A DNA stretch of 64,000 nt, from the NCBI GenBank assembly GCA_900768435.1, contig CAAGCW010000001.1, positions 1-64,000 on the forward strand, given 5' to 3'. Of this stretch, positions 17,991 to 26,848 are shown piece after piece (the stretch's first letter is position 1; each line of letters begins with the position of its first letter). The notes beneath the pieces are model-generated. The model worked only from the letters and a program-made list of their open reading frames with translations. It was not told where the DNA came from and made no database searches. The DNA is from an uncultured Collinsella sp. GTDB lineage: Bacteria; Actinomycetota; Coriobacteriia; Coriobacteriales; Coriobacteriaceae. A program made the translations under genes and the position numbers.

Positions 17991-18419
17991 GTGGTCGCGC
18001 TTGCGCTGGACATAGGGGAGACCAGGATCGGCATCGCCGTCTCGAGCCGTGATGGCAAGATGGCGATGCCCGTCAAGGTGCTCCCGGCCGCCGAGGTCAC
18101 TGGTATGGCCAAGACGTTCCGCTACCTGGTCGAGGACTATGAGCCCGACATCCTGGTAAGCGGACGTCCCCTGACCATGGCCGGCGAGCCCGGCCCCCAG
18201 GCCGAGCGCGTTGCCGCCGTGGCGCAAAAGATTGCCGACGAGCTCGATCTTCCACTGGAGTTTGAGGACGAGCGTCTGTCCTCGCAAGAGGCCAAGCGTA
18301 TCCTGCGCGAGCAGGGACTCAACGAAAAGCAGATGAGGGGCAAGATTGACATGATTGCCGCCAGCCTGTTTTTGCAGACGTGGCTCGATCGTAAAAACGA
18401 GGAGGTTTCGCATGCCTAG
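17991..18419 (+). CDS. ruvX: Putative pre-16S rRNA nuclease / Holliday junction resolvase-like RuvX (YqgF)
   Basis: A 142-residue RNase H-fold protein starting with GTG. The family motifs are ALDIGETRIGIAVSS at 5-19, with the first catalytic Asp, then VSGRPLTMAGEPG near 57 and FEDERLSSQEA near 91, with the other acidic residues. YqgF in E. coli processes the 5' end of 16S rRNA. The position between alaS and mltG is a common bacterial arrangement. Its end overlaps the mltG start by 8 bases. Confidence 0.9.
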   Translation: MVALALDIGETRIGIAVSSRDGKMAMPVKVLPAAEVTGMAKTFRYLVEDYEPDILVSGRPLTMAGEPGPQAERVAAVAQKIADELDLPLEFEDERLSSQEAKRILREQGLNEKQMRGKIDMIAASLFLQTWLDRKNEEVSHA

Positions 18420-19803
18420 CGCTCCCGATCCGCGCCAGCCGAATCGTACACGTCAGCCCGCGCCGCGCCCTGCTCAGTCTGCCGCGCGCCCGGTGCAGTC
18501 CTTCTCTCGTTCGGCCCAACCTGTTCAACGGACGGGTCAGCAGCCTTCTGCTCGTTCGGTTCAGCATCCGGCTTCTCACGCGGCTCAGCAGCCCACTGCT
18601 CGTACGGCCCAGCCTGCAGGCGGCACCCGCTTTAAGCAGCAGCCACCTACCCAGCGAACGCAGGCCCCCCAATCGCATTCGCATCACGCTCGTGGTTCGC
18701 ATGGCGTTGCTCCGGCGACCCGCTCGAGCTACAACACGCATGCTCGTCGCGGTGCTCAAAAGAAAAGCTCCCCGGTGCCTATGATTATCGGTGGCGTCGT
18801 CGCCGTGCTCGCGCTTGCTGCGATCGCTTTCTTTGTCGTGCCGGCCGTCAAGGGCTTCTTCGCCGGTGAGGATACGAAGGTCACGGCTGGTCAGCAGGTT
18901 ACGGTGACCATTCCCGACGGTGCTTCGGGCGATACGATCGCCTCGATTCTCTCCGAGAACCATATCGTCGAAAATCCCAAGGATTACTATGCGGCGGTGA
19001 AAAAGCTCAACGCCGATATGTCGCTTAAGCCTGGCACCTATTCGTTTACCACGCTCATGGATGCGACCAAGGTTGTTCAGCAGCTCATGGAAGGCCCCAA
19101 CGCGGGCTCCAATGCGCTGACTATCCCTGAGGGCCTGACGGTCGATCAAGTCGCGGACCGTGTTGCCCAGGCCTACGACAGCATCTCTAGGGAAGACTTC
19201 CTCAACCAGGCCAAGGCCTCCAACTACGTGGACGACTATAGCTTCCTTAAGGGCGCCGCCAACGACTCGCTCGAGGGTTTCTTGTTCCCCAAGACCTATT
19301 CGTTGGGCGATTCGCCGACGGCCGATGACGTGATTCGTGCCATGCTCGATCAGTTTAAGACCGAGTACAAGTCGCTTGACTTTGCGAGCTGCGAAGCCAA
19401 GATCAAGGAGCGCTACGGTGTGGAGATGTCCGACTACGACATCGTCAACTTGGCCTCTATCGTTGAGCGCGAGGGCCTCAACGCCGATCAGCGTGCGCAC
19501 GTGGCCTCGGTCTTCTACAACCGCCTTGCCGGCAAGCTCGACGGTTTGCGCTATCTCAACAGCGATGCGACCATGATGTATGTCACCGGTGGCGAGGTTA
19601 CCGCCGACGACCTGCAGAGCGATAGCCCGTATAACACTTATAAGCACGAGGGCCTGCCGCCCACGCCCATCTGCTCTCCGTCGCTCGAGGCGCTCAAGGC
19701 CACACTTGAGCCGACCGACTCCGATGACCTGTATTTCTACATTACGCAGGACGAGGAGTACTTCTCGCAAACCTACGAAGAGCATCAACAGTCTTGGAAT
19801 TAG
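18412..19803 (+). CDS. mltG: Endolytic peptidoglycan transglycosylase MltG (YceG-like)
   Basis: A 463-residue protein in three parts. First is a cytoplasmic, disordered Q/P/A/R-rich stretch of about 120 residues with repeated AQPxxRxxQ units. Then comes one membrane helix (MIIGGVVAVLALAAIAFFVV), then the extracytoplasmic LysM-like and YceG catalytic domains. The catalytic Glu is in ASIVEREGLNADQ. The enzyme cuts nascent glycan strands and limits their length. The ATG at 18412 is fixed by GAGGAGG. The long low-complexity N-terminus is unusual compared with E. coli MltG. Confidence 0.92.
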   Translation: MPSAPDPRQPNRTRQPAPRPAQSAARPVQSFSRSAQPVQRTGQQPSARSVQHPASHAAQQPTARTAQPAGGTRFKQQPPTQRTQAPQSHSHHARGSHGVAPATRSSYNTHARRGAQKKSSPVPMIIGGVVAVLALAAIAFFVVPAVKGFFAGEDTKVTAGQQVTVTIPDGASGDTIASILSENHIVENPKDYYAAVKKLNADMSLKPGTYSFTTLMDATKVVQQLMEGPNAGSNALTIPEGLTVDQVADRVAQAYDSISREDFLNQAKASNYVDDYSFLKGAANDSLEGFLFPKTYSLGDSPTADDVIRAMLDQFKTEYKSLDFASCEAKIKERYGVEMSDYDIVNLASIVEREGLNADQRAHVASVFYNRLAGKLDGLRYLNSDATMMYVTGGEVTADDLQSDSPYNTYKHEGLPPTPICSPSLEALKATLEPTDSDDLYFYITQDEEYFSQTYEEHQQSWN

Positions 19804-19804
19804 C

Positions 19805-20302
19805 ATGAGGATTTTTAGCCCCAAACGATACGTTGCCTCGGTCGATCGCATCGACCTTGATACCCTGTGGGCCGACGGCAAACGCGCCATTCTGCTCGAT
19901 CGCGATAACACCCTGGTGCCGCGCGACACCGAGCAGGTTCCGGCCGCGGTTTCCGCTTGGCTCGATACCGCCCGTGCCAAAGGCTTTAAGCTGTGCATGG
20001 TGTCCAACAACTGGCATCGCGATCAGGTCATGAGCTCTGCACGCGAGCTTGGACTCGAGGCCATCAGCCACGCCATGAAGCCCGCCCCGTTTGCCTTGAA
20101 GGCGGGTCTTAAGCGCCTTGGCGCCACGGCAGACGAAGCTGTGCTGATCGGTGATCAGCTCTACACAGACGTGTGGAGCGGCAACTTCGCCGGCGTCGAT
20201 ACCATCCTGGTCAAGCCGCAGGCAACCCAGGACCTGTGGTACACGCAGATCTTCCGTATCTTTGAGCGCCGGGCCCTGCGCGACCTTCCCTGCGAGGAAT
20301 AG
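19805..20302 (+). CDS. YqeG-family HAD IIIA phosphatase
   Basis: A 165-residue HAD-superfamily protein with motif I LLDRDNTLVP (residues 32-41), motif II VSNN, and motif III/IV IGDQLYTDVWSGNFAG, as in the YqeG/PGP-like group. Members dephosphorylate small phospholipid or sugar phosphates; the substrate is not known. I place the start at ATG 19805 directly after the mltG stop. In other Gram-positive bacteria yqeG also sits next to aro genes, as here. Confidence 0.85.
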   Translation: MRIFSPKRYVASVDRIDLDTLWADGKRAILLDRDNTLVPRDTEQVPAAVSAWLDTARAKGFKLCMVSNNWHRDQVMSSARELGLEAISHAMKPAPFALKAGLKRLGATADEAVLIGDQLYTDVWSGNFAGVDTILVKPQATQDLWYTQIFRIFERRALRDLPCEE

Positions 20303-20310
20303 ATTTCGCC

Positions 20311-20844
20311 ATGTCTCAGCACATCAAACACGGCTGCGACCATATTTTCTTTATCGGCTTTTTGGGCGCGGGCAAATCGACGCTCGCGCGCAACGTCGGC
20401 ACTATGTTCAAGCGGCGTTTTATCGATACCGATCGTTTGGTTGTGCGTCGATGTGGCAAGTCGGTGACCGAGATATTTGAGACCGAGGGCGAGGACCGTT
20501 TTCGCGAGCTCGAGACCTCGGCACTCCGTTCGCTTCAAAGCGAGCGCAGCCTGCTGGTGTCGTGCGGGGGCGGCATCGTCGAGACGCCGGTGAACATTGA
20601 ACTGATGCACGAGATGGGTACATGCGTGTACCTCGAAGGCGACTTTGAGGACTCGTTGCGCCAGATTCGCCGCTCCGATACCCGGCCCGATTTCCGCTCG
20701 CCCGAGCATGCTGCGCGCCTGTTTGAGCATCGCCGTCCGCTGTATCGCCAAGCCGCCGATATTACCCTTGATATTCGCAACAAGTCCTTCGAGGACGTTT
20801 CCTACCTTTGTGCCGAGATGCTTTTGGAGCGTGGACTGCTATGA
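20311..20844 (+). CDS. aroK: Shikimate kinase
   Basis: A 177-residue P-loop kinase phosphorylating shikimate at the 3-OH. Walker A is FLGAGKSTLA at 18-27, the shikimate-binding IDTDR follows near 38, then FRELET near 64 and the CGGGIV loop near 84. The lid Arg region RPDFRSPEHAARLFEHRRP is complete. All catalytic elements are intact, unlike its partner downstream, whose ATG overlaps this stop (ATGA). Confidence 0.93.
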   Translation: MSQHIKHGCDHIFFIGFLGAGKSTLARNVGTMFKRRFIDTDRLVVRRCGKSVTEIFETEGEDRFRELETSALRSLQSERSLLVSCGGGIVETPVNIELMHEMGTCVYLEGDFEDSLRQIRRSDTRPDFRSPEHAARLFEHRRPLYRQAADITLDIRNKSFEDVSYLCAEMLLERGLL

Positions 20845-21950
20845 TTCGCCGTCAACTTATCAATTTCCAAAACCGCAGTGTCGATGTCCGCGTCGGATTG
20901 GGCGCGTTCGAGGAGCTGCCGCGCATGTTTGCCTCGGCTGTGGGCAAGCCTAAGCGCGCGATGGTGGTTTGGAACGACGCTACATCCGAGCGTTTTGGCG
21001 AGGCTGTCGAGCATGCACTGGTTGACGCCGGTTTTGCCGTGTCGTTGCTCGTCCTCGAGGTTTCGCCTGCCGGTGCTACGCTGGTCGATGCCGATACCGT
21101 CTTTGGCGCCCTGTCGGCTAATGGCATTACCTGTGACGATCTCGTTGTCGCTGTCGGCGACACGGCGACCTGCTCAGTCGTTTGCTGGTGTGCCAATCAG
21201 TGGTGCGGTCGCACCGAGTGCGCCTTGCTGCCGACGACGTTTGACGCCATGCTCACGGTCGCGACGACCATGAAGCCGCTCGTTGCCTCGTCGGCGCATG
21301 CGCTTCCCGCTATCGCGTTCCGTCCCGAGCCGGGCTTGGTCGTGTGTGACCTTGATCTTGTTCGCGAGGCGGACCCCGACGACCTCAAACTCGGCTACGT
21401 GGTACTTGCTGGCACCATGCTTTCGAGCAGCAAGTCCCGCTGGAATCAGTTTACCGAGACCGTCCCCGAGATTCTCGCGGGCGAGGAGGTCGCGCTCGTC
21501 AATGCCGTTCAGTGGTCTCAGACTGCCCGCAAGGACGTACTGATGGCCACGAACCCGAGCGCCCGCCATGCGCTCGATTTTGGCAAGACGGGAGAGCGTA
21601 CCCTGCGCGCCTGCTTGTGCGATGCCGCGTCGCAGGTCCCTGCCTACCAGCTGTTGTCCGAGGGCATGCGCTTTGAGGCGCGCCTAGCACATGATGCCTG
21701 CGACTTTGATATCGATTACGTCTTTGAGGTCGATGACTGCCTGGAGGACTTTGGTATCGAGGAGCTCGCCTTCGATCTGGAGCCTGCCGCATATATCGAG
21801 GAGTTCCGCAGGCAGCAGTTTGTCCGCTCGAACCGTAGCATGTTGCCGCTGCCCGCGGCGCTCGGCGCCATTCGTCTAACAAGCGTTGAGGACGAGGTTC
21901 TCGACCGCCATGCTCACGCATACTTGGCTTCTCGCAAAGATCTTCTCTAG
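20841..21950 (+). CDS. Degenerate 3-dehydroquinate synthase-like protein
   Basis: A 369-residue protein of AroB length, in the AroB position after aroK and translationally coupled to it. The fold-level pattern survives (SVDVRVGLGAFEELP, then ALLPTTFDAMLT for the PTTLLAQVDAS strand). The active site does not. The NAD-binding GGGxxGD is VAVGDTATCS, the K-T-G-x-N segment is missing, and the metal-ligand motif GHTFGH reads GKTGER. It is therefore unlikely to be a working dehydroquinate synthase. It could be a structural or regulatory paralogue, or a decaying gene whose reading frame is still open. Confidence 0.65.
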   Translation: MIRRQLINFQNRSVDVRVGLGAFEELPRMFASAVGKPKRAMVVWNDATSERFGEAVEHALVDAGFAVSLLVLEVSPAGATLVDADTVFGALSANGITCDDLVVAVGDTATCSVVCWCANQWCGRTECALLPTTFDAMLTVATTMKPLVASSAHALPAIAFRPEPGLVVCDLDLVREADPDDLKLGYVVLAGTMLSSSKSRWNQFTETVPEILAGEEVALVNAVQWSQTARKDVLMATNPSARHALDFGKTGERTLRACLCDAASQVPAYQLLSEGMRFEARLAHDACDFDIDYVFEVDDCLEDFGIEELAFDLEPAAYIEEFRRQQFVRSNRSMLPLPAALGAIRLTSVEDEVLDRHAHAYLASRKDLL

Positions 21951-22081
21951 GATTTATTGACATCCATAGTCTTTCGTATCATGTTGAGGGGCGGGTTTCC
22001 AATCGGTTGCGAATCGCGCGCGATTCCGTACGCTGATTGAGCCCGTCCCGTCTTTATGAAGACAACAAGAAAGGAATCTGC

Positions 22082-23212
22082 ATGTCTGAGTTTGCTGCCG
22101 GTCCTGCCGGTCGTATCGAGCGTGTCCGTGCCCTGATGGCTGAGCGCGGCTACGACGCTATCGTGGTGCGCGACGAGGCCAACCTTCGTTGGCTTACGGG
22201 CGTCAAGGGCGTCTTCGATTACACCTTCGAGTTCCCGCACGCTGCGTTTATTACGGCCGGCCAGTGCCTGTTCCATACCGACTCGCGCTATCTCAACAGT
22301 TTTGAGGAGAACACGCCCGCCGGCAGCCCCTGGGTCTACGACATGGACGAGGGCACCATCCCCGGTTGGGTCGCCGGCAAGATCGCGGCCAACAAGTGCC
22401 GCGTCTGCGCTGTCGAGGACGATATGCAGATCAATTTCTACCAGGGTATCCAGCGTGGCTTGGAGGATCGTTCCGTCGCCTGCATGTTGCCGCTGATGCA
22501 TGACGACATTCGCAAGATGCGCGCCATCAAGGACGCCGAGGAGATCGAGCTCATGCGCCATGCGCAGTCGATCACCGACGCCGCCTTCCAGCACATGCTC
22601 GGCTATATTAAGCCCGGTATGACCGAGAAGCAGGTTCGCAACGAGCTTGAGAACTTTATGTTCGGCAACGGTGCCGATAGCCTGGCCTTTGGCTCCATCG
22701 TCGCGAGCGGTCCCAACACCGCCAACCCGCATGCCGTCCCGAGCGACCGCGTGATCGAGAAGGGCGACTTTGTCCTGATGGATTATGGCGCGGGCTACTG
22801 CGATTATCGTTCCGACATGACGCGTACCGTCGTGATGGGCGAGCCCACGCCCGAACAGCTCGACCTGTACGCGCTCGTGCGCCGTACGCACGAGGAGTGC
22901 GTCGCCGCCATCCATCCGGGCGTCGAGGGCAACGACATTTTCAAGCTTTCCAAGAAGATCATCGGCGATGCCGGCTATGGTGATTACTACAACCATGGTC
23001 TGGGCCACGGCGTGGGCATTGACATCCACGAGCTGCCCAACTTCAATCGCAGCAAGAATATCATCGAGGTCGGCTCGGTTATCACCATGGAGCCCGGCGT
23101 GTATCTGCCCGGTGTGGGCGGCGTGCGCCTGGAGGACTACGGCGTGGTCACCGAGAACGGCTACGAGCCCTTCACCAAGACGCCGCATGACCTTCACGTT
23201 ATCGACTGCTAG
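22082..23212 (+). CDS. pepP: M24-family Xaa-Pro aminopeptidase / Xaa-Pro dipeptidase
   Basis: A 376-residue pita-bread metallopeptidase. The N-terminal creatinase-like domain (1-130) precedes the catalytic domain. Its five metal ligands are D in MDYGAGYCDYRSD (twice), H in GLGHGVGIDIHE, E in TMEPGVY and E in RLEDYGVV. It removes N-terminal residues preceding proline, supporting peptide use. AAAGGA precedes ATG 22082. It is monocistronic, with a terminator downstream. Confidence 0.9.
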   Translation: MSEFAAGPAGRIERVRALMAERGYDAIVVRDEANLRWLTGVKGVFDYTFEFPHAAFITAGQCLFHTDSRYLNSFEENTPAGSPWVYDMDEGTIPGWVAGKIAANKCRVCAVEDDMQINFYQGIQRGLEDRSVACMLPLMHDDIRKMRAIKDAEEIELMRHAQSITDAAFQHMLGYIKPGMTEKQVRNELENFMFGNGADSLAFGSIVASGPNTANPHAVPSDRVIEKGDFVLMDYGAGYCDYRSDMTRTVVMGEPTPEQLDLYALVRRTHEECVAAIHPGVEGNDIFKLSKKIIGDAGYGDYYNHGLGHGVGIDIHELPNFNRSKNIIEVGSVITMEPGVYLPGVGGVRLEDYGVVTENGYEPFTKTPHDLHVIDC

Positions 23213-23231
23213 CCCTCTTCGATAGTTTTTT

Positions 23232-23276
23232 GGGGCGGGGCCTCCGGAGCAATTCGGGCGCCCCGCGTTCTCTTTT
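23232..23276 (+). terminator. Terminator after the M24 peptidase gene
   Basis: GCGGGGC (23235-23241) pairs with GCCCCGC (23260-23266), followed by GTTCTCTTTTT. Confidence 0.75.
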
Positions 23277-23308
23277 TATGCGCTCGCTGCAGGCGCCGTC
23301 TGCAAGTG

Positions 23309-23314
23309 TATAAT
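23309..23314 (+). promoter_or_regulatory. Probable -10 element for efp
   Basis: A perfect TATAAT lies 58 bases before the efp start; the -35 position has only a weak match, so strength is uncertain. Confidence 0.5.
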
Positions 23315-23371
23315 TTCGGTCGTATGTAATTTGGACGCTTGTGCGTTCTGCCCATAACAAGAAAGGTCGCT

Positions 23372-23935
23372 ATGCCTACCATTTCTACCGCCGACTTCAA
23401 GAACGGCCTCGGTCTCCGCATCAAGGACAAGGTCTACACCATCGTCGAGTTCCAGCATGTCAAGCCGGGCAAGGGCGGCGCGTTTGTGCGCTACAAGACC
23501 CGCGACATCAAGAGCGGCCGCGTCGTCGAGAACACCTGCAACGCCGGCACCAAGTTCGAGAGCGTCATGCTCACCACCCGTGAGTTCCAGTATCTCTACA
23601 ACGATGGCACCGACTACATCTTCATGGACAACGAGTCCTATGAGCAGGTTCCCGTTCCCGAGGACATGGTGGGCGAGAACTCCAAGTGGCTGCGCGAGAA
23701 CGACATCTGCCAGCTGCTCTTCGCCGACGATGAGCTCATGGGCGTGACTCCGCCGATGTTCATCGAGACCACCATCGTCCAGACCGACCCGGGCTTTAAG
23801 GGCGACACCGTCCAGGGTTCCACCAAGCCGGCCACGATCGACACCGGCGCTGTCATCCAGGTCCCCATGTACCTCAACGAGGGCGAGGTCATCAAGGTTG
23901 ACACCCGCGACGGCAAGTTCGTCTCCCGCGTCTAG
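23372..23935 (+). CDS. efp: Translation elongation factor P
   Basis: A 187-residue three-domain EF-P that rescues ribosomes stalled at polyproline. The tip of domain I reads VKPGKGGAF, placing the commonly modified lysine at K34. The C-terminal signature region (TVQGSTKPATIDTGAVIQVP) is standard. The start is ATG 23372 with AAGAAAGG upstream. No genmA/epmA-type modification gene is visible nearby. It begins the housekeeping run that continues with asp23 and nusB. Confidence 0.97.
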   Translation: MPTISTADFKNGLGLRIKDKVYTIVEFQHVKPGKGGAFVRYKTRDIKSGRVVENTCNAGTKFESVMLTTREFQYLYNDGTDYIFMDNESYEQVPVPEDMVGENSKWLRENDICQLLFADDELMGVTPPMFIETTIVQTDPGFKGDTVQGSTKPATIDTGAVIQVPMYLNEGEVIKVDTRDGKFVSRV

Positions 23936-23959
23936 CAACCAACTCTTCTAGGAGGACTC

Positions 23960-24322
23960 ATGCCCCAGGAAATCAAGATTGACGGCATCGGCATTTCGCC
24001 CGATGTTCTGACCGCCATTGTCTCGCGCGCCGTGTCCGATGTCGAGGGCATCGCCTCCGTTGGCGTCAAGGACCTTGCCACCAACCTTGTCTCCATGATG
24101 CTCTCGTCCAAGGCCCCGGCTTCCGAGCCGGCGGTCGAGGCCGAGGTCATCGGCGACAAGCTCGCACTCACCGTGCGTGTCGTGGTGTTCTTTGGCTATC
24201 CGTTCAAGAAACTCGCCGAGGCCGTTCGCGCCGCCGTGGTCGCCGCCATCGATGCCCAGGTGGGTGTTGAGGTTGAGCGCGTTGACGTTTGCATCGACGG
24301 CCTCGTTTTCCCCAAGGAGTAA
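23960..24322 (+). CDS. Asp23/Gls24 family envelope stress protein
   Basis: A 120-residue Asp23-domain protein: ISPDVLTAIVSRAVSDVEGI at 12-31, then the alternating strands of ALTVRVVVFFGYPFKKLA and the VERVDVCIDGL finish. Family members associate with the membrane through partner proteins and are linked to cell-wall stress. The position directly before nusB is conserved in Gram-positive bacteria (YqhY). GGAGG precedes the ATG. Only 3 bases separate it from nusB. Confidence 0.87.
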   Translation: MPQEIKIDGIGISPDVLTAIVSRAVSDVEGIASVGVKDLATNLVSMMLSSKAPASEPAVEAEVIGDKLALTVRVVVFFGYPFKKLAEAVRAAVVAAIDAQVGVEVERVDVCIDGLVFPKE

Positions 24323-24325
24323 CCT

Positions 24326-24910
24326 TTGAGCCTTAAGGTTTATCGCGGGCGCACGCTTGCCCGCAGTCAGGCGCTGCAGCTGCTGTTCCAGGCCGAGGCC
24401 ACGGACAGTCCGCTCGAGCGCGTCCTCGAGGGTGATTTCCTGATCTCGAAGGGTCCCCTCGACCCCTATGCGCTGGAGCTGTGCCGCGGTGCCTACGATC
24501 ATATCGACCGCATCGACTGCGCTCTGCGCTCCGTTGCCAAGAACTGGGATCTTATGCGCATGCCCGGCGCCGACCGCAACCTGCTGCGTATCGCTGTCTA
24601 CGAGATGCGTTTCCTCACCGACGAGGAGGTCTCGGACGCCATCGTGATCAACGAGGCCGTTGAGCTTGCCAAGGCCTATGGCACCGACCAGTCCGCGTCG
24701 TTTGTCAACGGCGTGCTGGGCAAGATCGCTCGCAGCGAGGAGCTGCCGGGCGAGGACCTGTACCAAGAGCTGCTCGCCGAGGATCGCGCTCGCGAGGAGG
24801 CCCAGGCTGCAGAGGCTGCCGCCAAGGTCGCTGCCGCTCAGGCTGCCGCCGGTGTACTTGCCGCTGATGCGGACGCTGCTGAGGCCGGCGTCGACTCCGT
24901 CGAGGAGTAG
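24326..24910 (+). CDS. nusB: Transcription antitermination factor NusB
   Basis: A 194-residue protein whose first 150 residues are the all-helical NusB fold. ARSQALQLLFQAEAT lies near the N-terminus, then DRNLLRIAVYEMRF and INEAVELAKAYGTDQSASFV. It binds BoxA RNA with NusE for rRNA antitermination. The start is a TTG with AAGGAG 6 bases upstream. The last 45 residues are an Ala/Glu-rich low-complexity tail not found in standard NusB. Confidence 0.92.
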   Translation: MSLKVYRGRTLARSQALQLLFQAEATDSPLERVLEGDFLISKGPLDPYALELCRGAYDHIDRIDCALRSVAKNWDLMRMPGADRNLLRIAVYEMRFLTDEEVSDAIVINEAVELAKAYGTDQSASFVNGVLGKIARSEELPGEDLYQELLAEDRAREEAQAAEAAAKVAAAQAAAGVLAADADAAEAGVDSVEE

Positions 24911-24912
24911 TC

Positions 24913-25152
24913 ATGCCAGAGGGTTCTGTCCGCAACTTTGACGAGATTTCGGACCGTCTGGACCAGATTATCGCTACCGTTCGCTCCAAGGATACCTCCT
25001 TGGAGCGTTCACTCGATCTGTTTGACGAAGCGATTGAGCTGGGCTCCCGCGCGGTCGATATGGTCGACAAGTTTGAGTTGACGCCGCGTGAGGCCGATAA
25101 GCTCGAGCAGGAATACGATGAGGATGCGGCAAACGAATCCCAGGATAGCTAG
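24913..25152 (+). CDS. xseB: Exodeoxyribonuclease VII small subunit
   Basis: A 79-residue helical protein with the XseB pattern: FDEISDRLDQIIATV, then LERSLDLFDEAIELGSRAV. It forms exonuclease VII with XseA, but no xseA is in this window. XseA is normally directly upstream, where here nusB sits 2 bases away. The acidic tail is typical. Confidence 0.88.
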   Translation: MPEGSVRNFDEISDRLDQIIATVRSKDTSLERSLDLFDEAIELGSRAVDMVDKFELTPREADKLEQEYDEDAANESQDS

Positions 25153-25178
25153 GCCGCATCTCCGGATACGAATGGTTG

Positions 25179-25991
25179 ATGGCATTCATGAAACGCGTGC
25201 GTCTTGATGACGAACTGATTTCACAGGGCATCTGCGCCGATCGCGCGGATGCCCTTCGCACTCTTATGGCCGGCTTGGTCTCGAGTGGCGGCGAGCGCTT
25301 GACTTCGCCGGGCCTTAAGGTGACCCCGGGCCTGCCGCTGCACGTGAAGGGGCGTATTCCCTATGTCGGCCGTGGCGGGCTTAAGCTCGAAGGCGCGCTT
25401 GAGGCGTTTGGCATCAATCCGACGGGACTTGCTTGTCTGGATGTGGGCTGCTCTACCGGCGGCTTTACCGATTGCCTGCTCAAGCGCGGAGCTGCGACCG
25501 TTGTCTCGGTGGACGTGGGTCGCGCCCAGTTCGATTGGTCGTTGCGTCAGGACGATCGCGTGACGCTGCATGAGCGCACCAACGTGACGCAGCTGCCTGA
25601 GCTTGGCTATGCCGGTGCCATCGACCTGGCTGTATGTGATGTCTCGTTTACCAGCATCGCGAATATCATCGACGCCGTGCTGGCGTGCCTGAAGCCTTCG
25701 GGTTCGTTCTGCACGCTCGTAAAGCCGCAGTTTGAGGCACCGGCGTCGCTGGTGGGTGAGGGCGGCATTGTGACCGATCCCGCCGTGCGCCGCGATACAC
25801 TCGTGGCGGCGGTTGAACTCTTTGCCGCCAAGGGCCTGTTCCCGTTTGACGTGTGCGTGTCGCCCATCCATGGCGCTAAGGGCAACGTTGAGTTTTTCCT
25901 GTACGGCACAAGGTTTGCCCCCGGCGACTGCACCGACGATGAGCTGCAATCGCAGGTTTCGGTTTTGAGCGAGAAAGCTGCAACGCTATGA
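25179..25991 (+). CDS. tlyA: TlyA-family rRNA 2'-O-methyltransferase (hemolysin A-like)
   Basis: About 270 residues. An N-terminal S4 RNA-binding domain (RLDDELISQGICADRADALR) is followed by an FtsJ-like methyltransferase. SAM motif I reads LDVGCSTGGFTDCLLKRGA and a later motif is LAVCDVSFTSI. The catalytic lysine region is VKPQFEA. TlyA methylates 16S and/or 23S rRNA; loss gives capreomycin resistance in mycobacteria. The start could be TTG 25176, ATG 25179 or ATG 25188, none with a strong ribosome site. It overlaps nadK by 4 bases. Confidence 0.9.
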   Translation: MAFMKRVRLDDELISQGICADRADALRTLMAGLVSSGGERLTSPGLKVTPGLPLHVKGRIPYVGRGGLKLEGALEAFGINPTGLACLDVGCSTGGFTDCLLKRGAATVVSVDVGRAQFDWSLRQDDRVTLHERTNVTQLPELGYAGAIDLAVCDVSFTSIANIIDAVLACLKPSGSFCTLVKPQFEAPASLVGEGGIVTDPAVRRDTLVAAVELFAAKGLFPFDVCVSPIHGAKGNVEFFLYGTRFAPGDCTDDELQSQVSVLSEKAATL

Positions 25992-26848
25992 AGGTCTTTC
26001 TGGTTCCCAATTACTACAAGCAAGAGGCGGTCGAGAGCGGCCTGATGCTCGAGCTTTGGCTTTCGCGCCAGGGCTACGAGGTCGCATGGGCTGCCGACCA
26101 GCGCTCCAAGATCCAGAGTGCTCCTGATGTTGACGATGCCGACCTGGTCATTACGCTCGGCGGCGACGGTACGCTGCTGCGCGCGGCTCGTATCCTCAAC
26201 TACCGCGAGATTCCCATTTTGGGTCTTTCCTATGGTCATTTGGGCTTTTTGACGGCCGCGAGTCCCGAGGAGCGCGACATTTTGCAGGTTGTGAGCGATG
26301 CCCTGTCCGGCGAGCTCCACGTGAGCCGCCGCGCCACCATCGCCGCCGATATCGTTTCGGTGCGTGAAGACGGCACGAAGGATGTCGTGCGCACGTTTGC
26401 CCTCAACGATATGGCGCTTACGCGCGGCCCCCTGTCCGATATGGTTGAGTTTGACATCACGGTGTCCGGCCATCATATCGACCGCCTTCGCGGCGACGGT
26501 GTCGTCGTTTCGACGGCGACCGGCTCCACCGGCTACGCGCTTTCCGCCGGCGGCCCCATTGTCAGCCCCGATTACACGGGTATGGTCTGTGTGCCCATCG
26601 CCCCGCATACCATTCAGGCTCGCGCTTTTTTGACCTCGCCGAGTGATGTCGTCGAGATCTTTATGTCCGATGATCGCCCGAGCGTGCCGGCGATTGCCAT
26701 CGACGGACAGTTTATTACCTGTGATGGCACCGTCGAGAGCGTGGCCGTGCGTCGCGGTCCCGGCGATGTGCTGCTGCTGGATTACGGCCCCGAGAGCTTC
26801 TATAACTCGGTGAGCCGCGTGTTCTACGGAGTGCGTCATGATCGATGA
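25988..26848 (+). CDS. nadK: NAD kinase
   Basis: A 286-residue ATP-NAD kinase making NADP. The signature GGDGTLLRAAR lies near residue 58, then the LGHLGFL-type loop as YGHLGFLTAA. LNDMALTRG and the glycine-rich TATGSTGYALSAGGPI follow. ATGA overlap with tlyA and an 11-base overlap with recN place it in the tlyA-nadK-recN operon, a conserved actinobacterial order. Confidence 0.95.
   Translation: MKVFLVPNYYKQEAVESGLMLELWLSRQGYEVAWAADQRSKIQSAPDVDDADLVITLGGDGTLLRAARILNYREIPILGLSYGHLGFLTAASPEERDILQVVSDALSGELHVSRRATIAADIVSVREDGTKDVVRTFALNDMALTRGPLSDMVEFDITVSGHHIDRLRGDGVVVSTATGSTGYALSAGGPIVSPDYTGMVCVPIAPHTIQARAFLTSPSDVVEIFMSDDRPSVPAIAIDGQFITCDGTVESVAVRRGPGDVLLLDYGPESFYNSVSRVFYGVRHDR

Noticed and set aside
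21957..21982. Promoter TTGACA with TATCAT before the M24 peptidase gene
   Set aside because: The spacer is only 14 bases, too short for a standard sigma-70 promoter.
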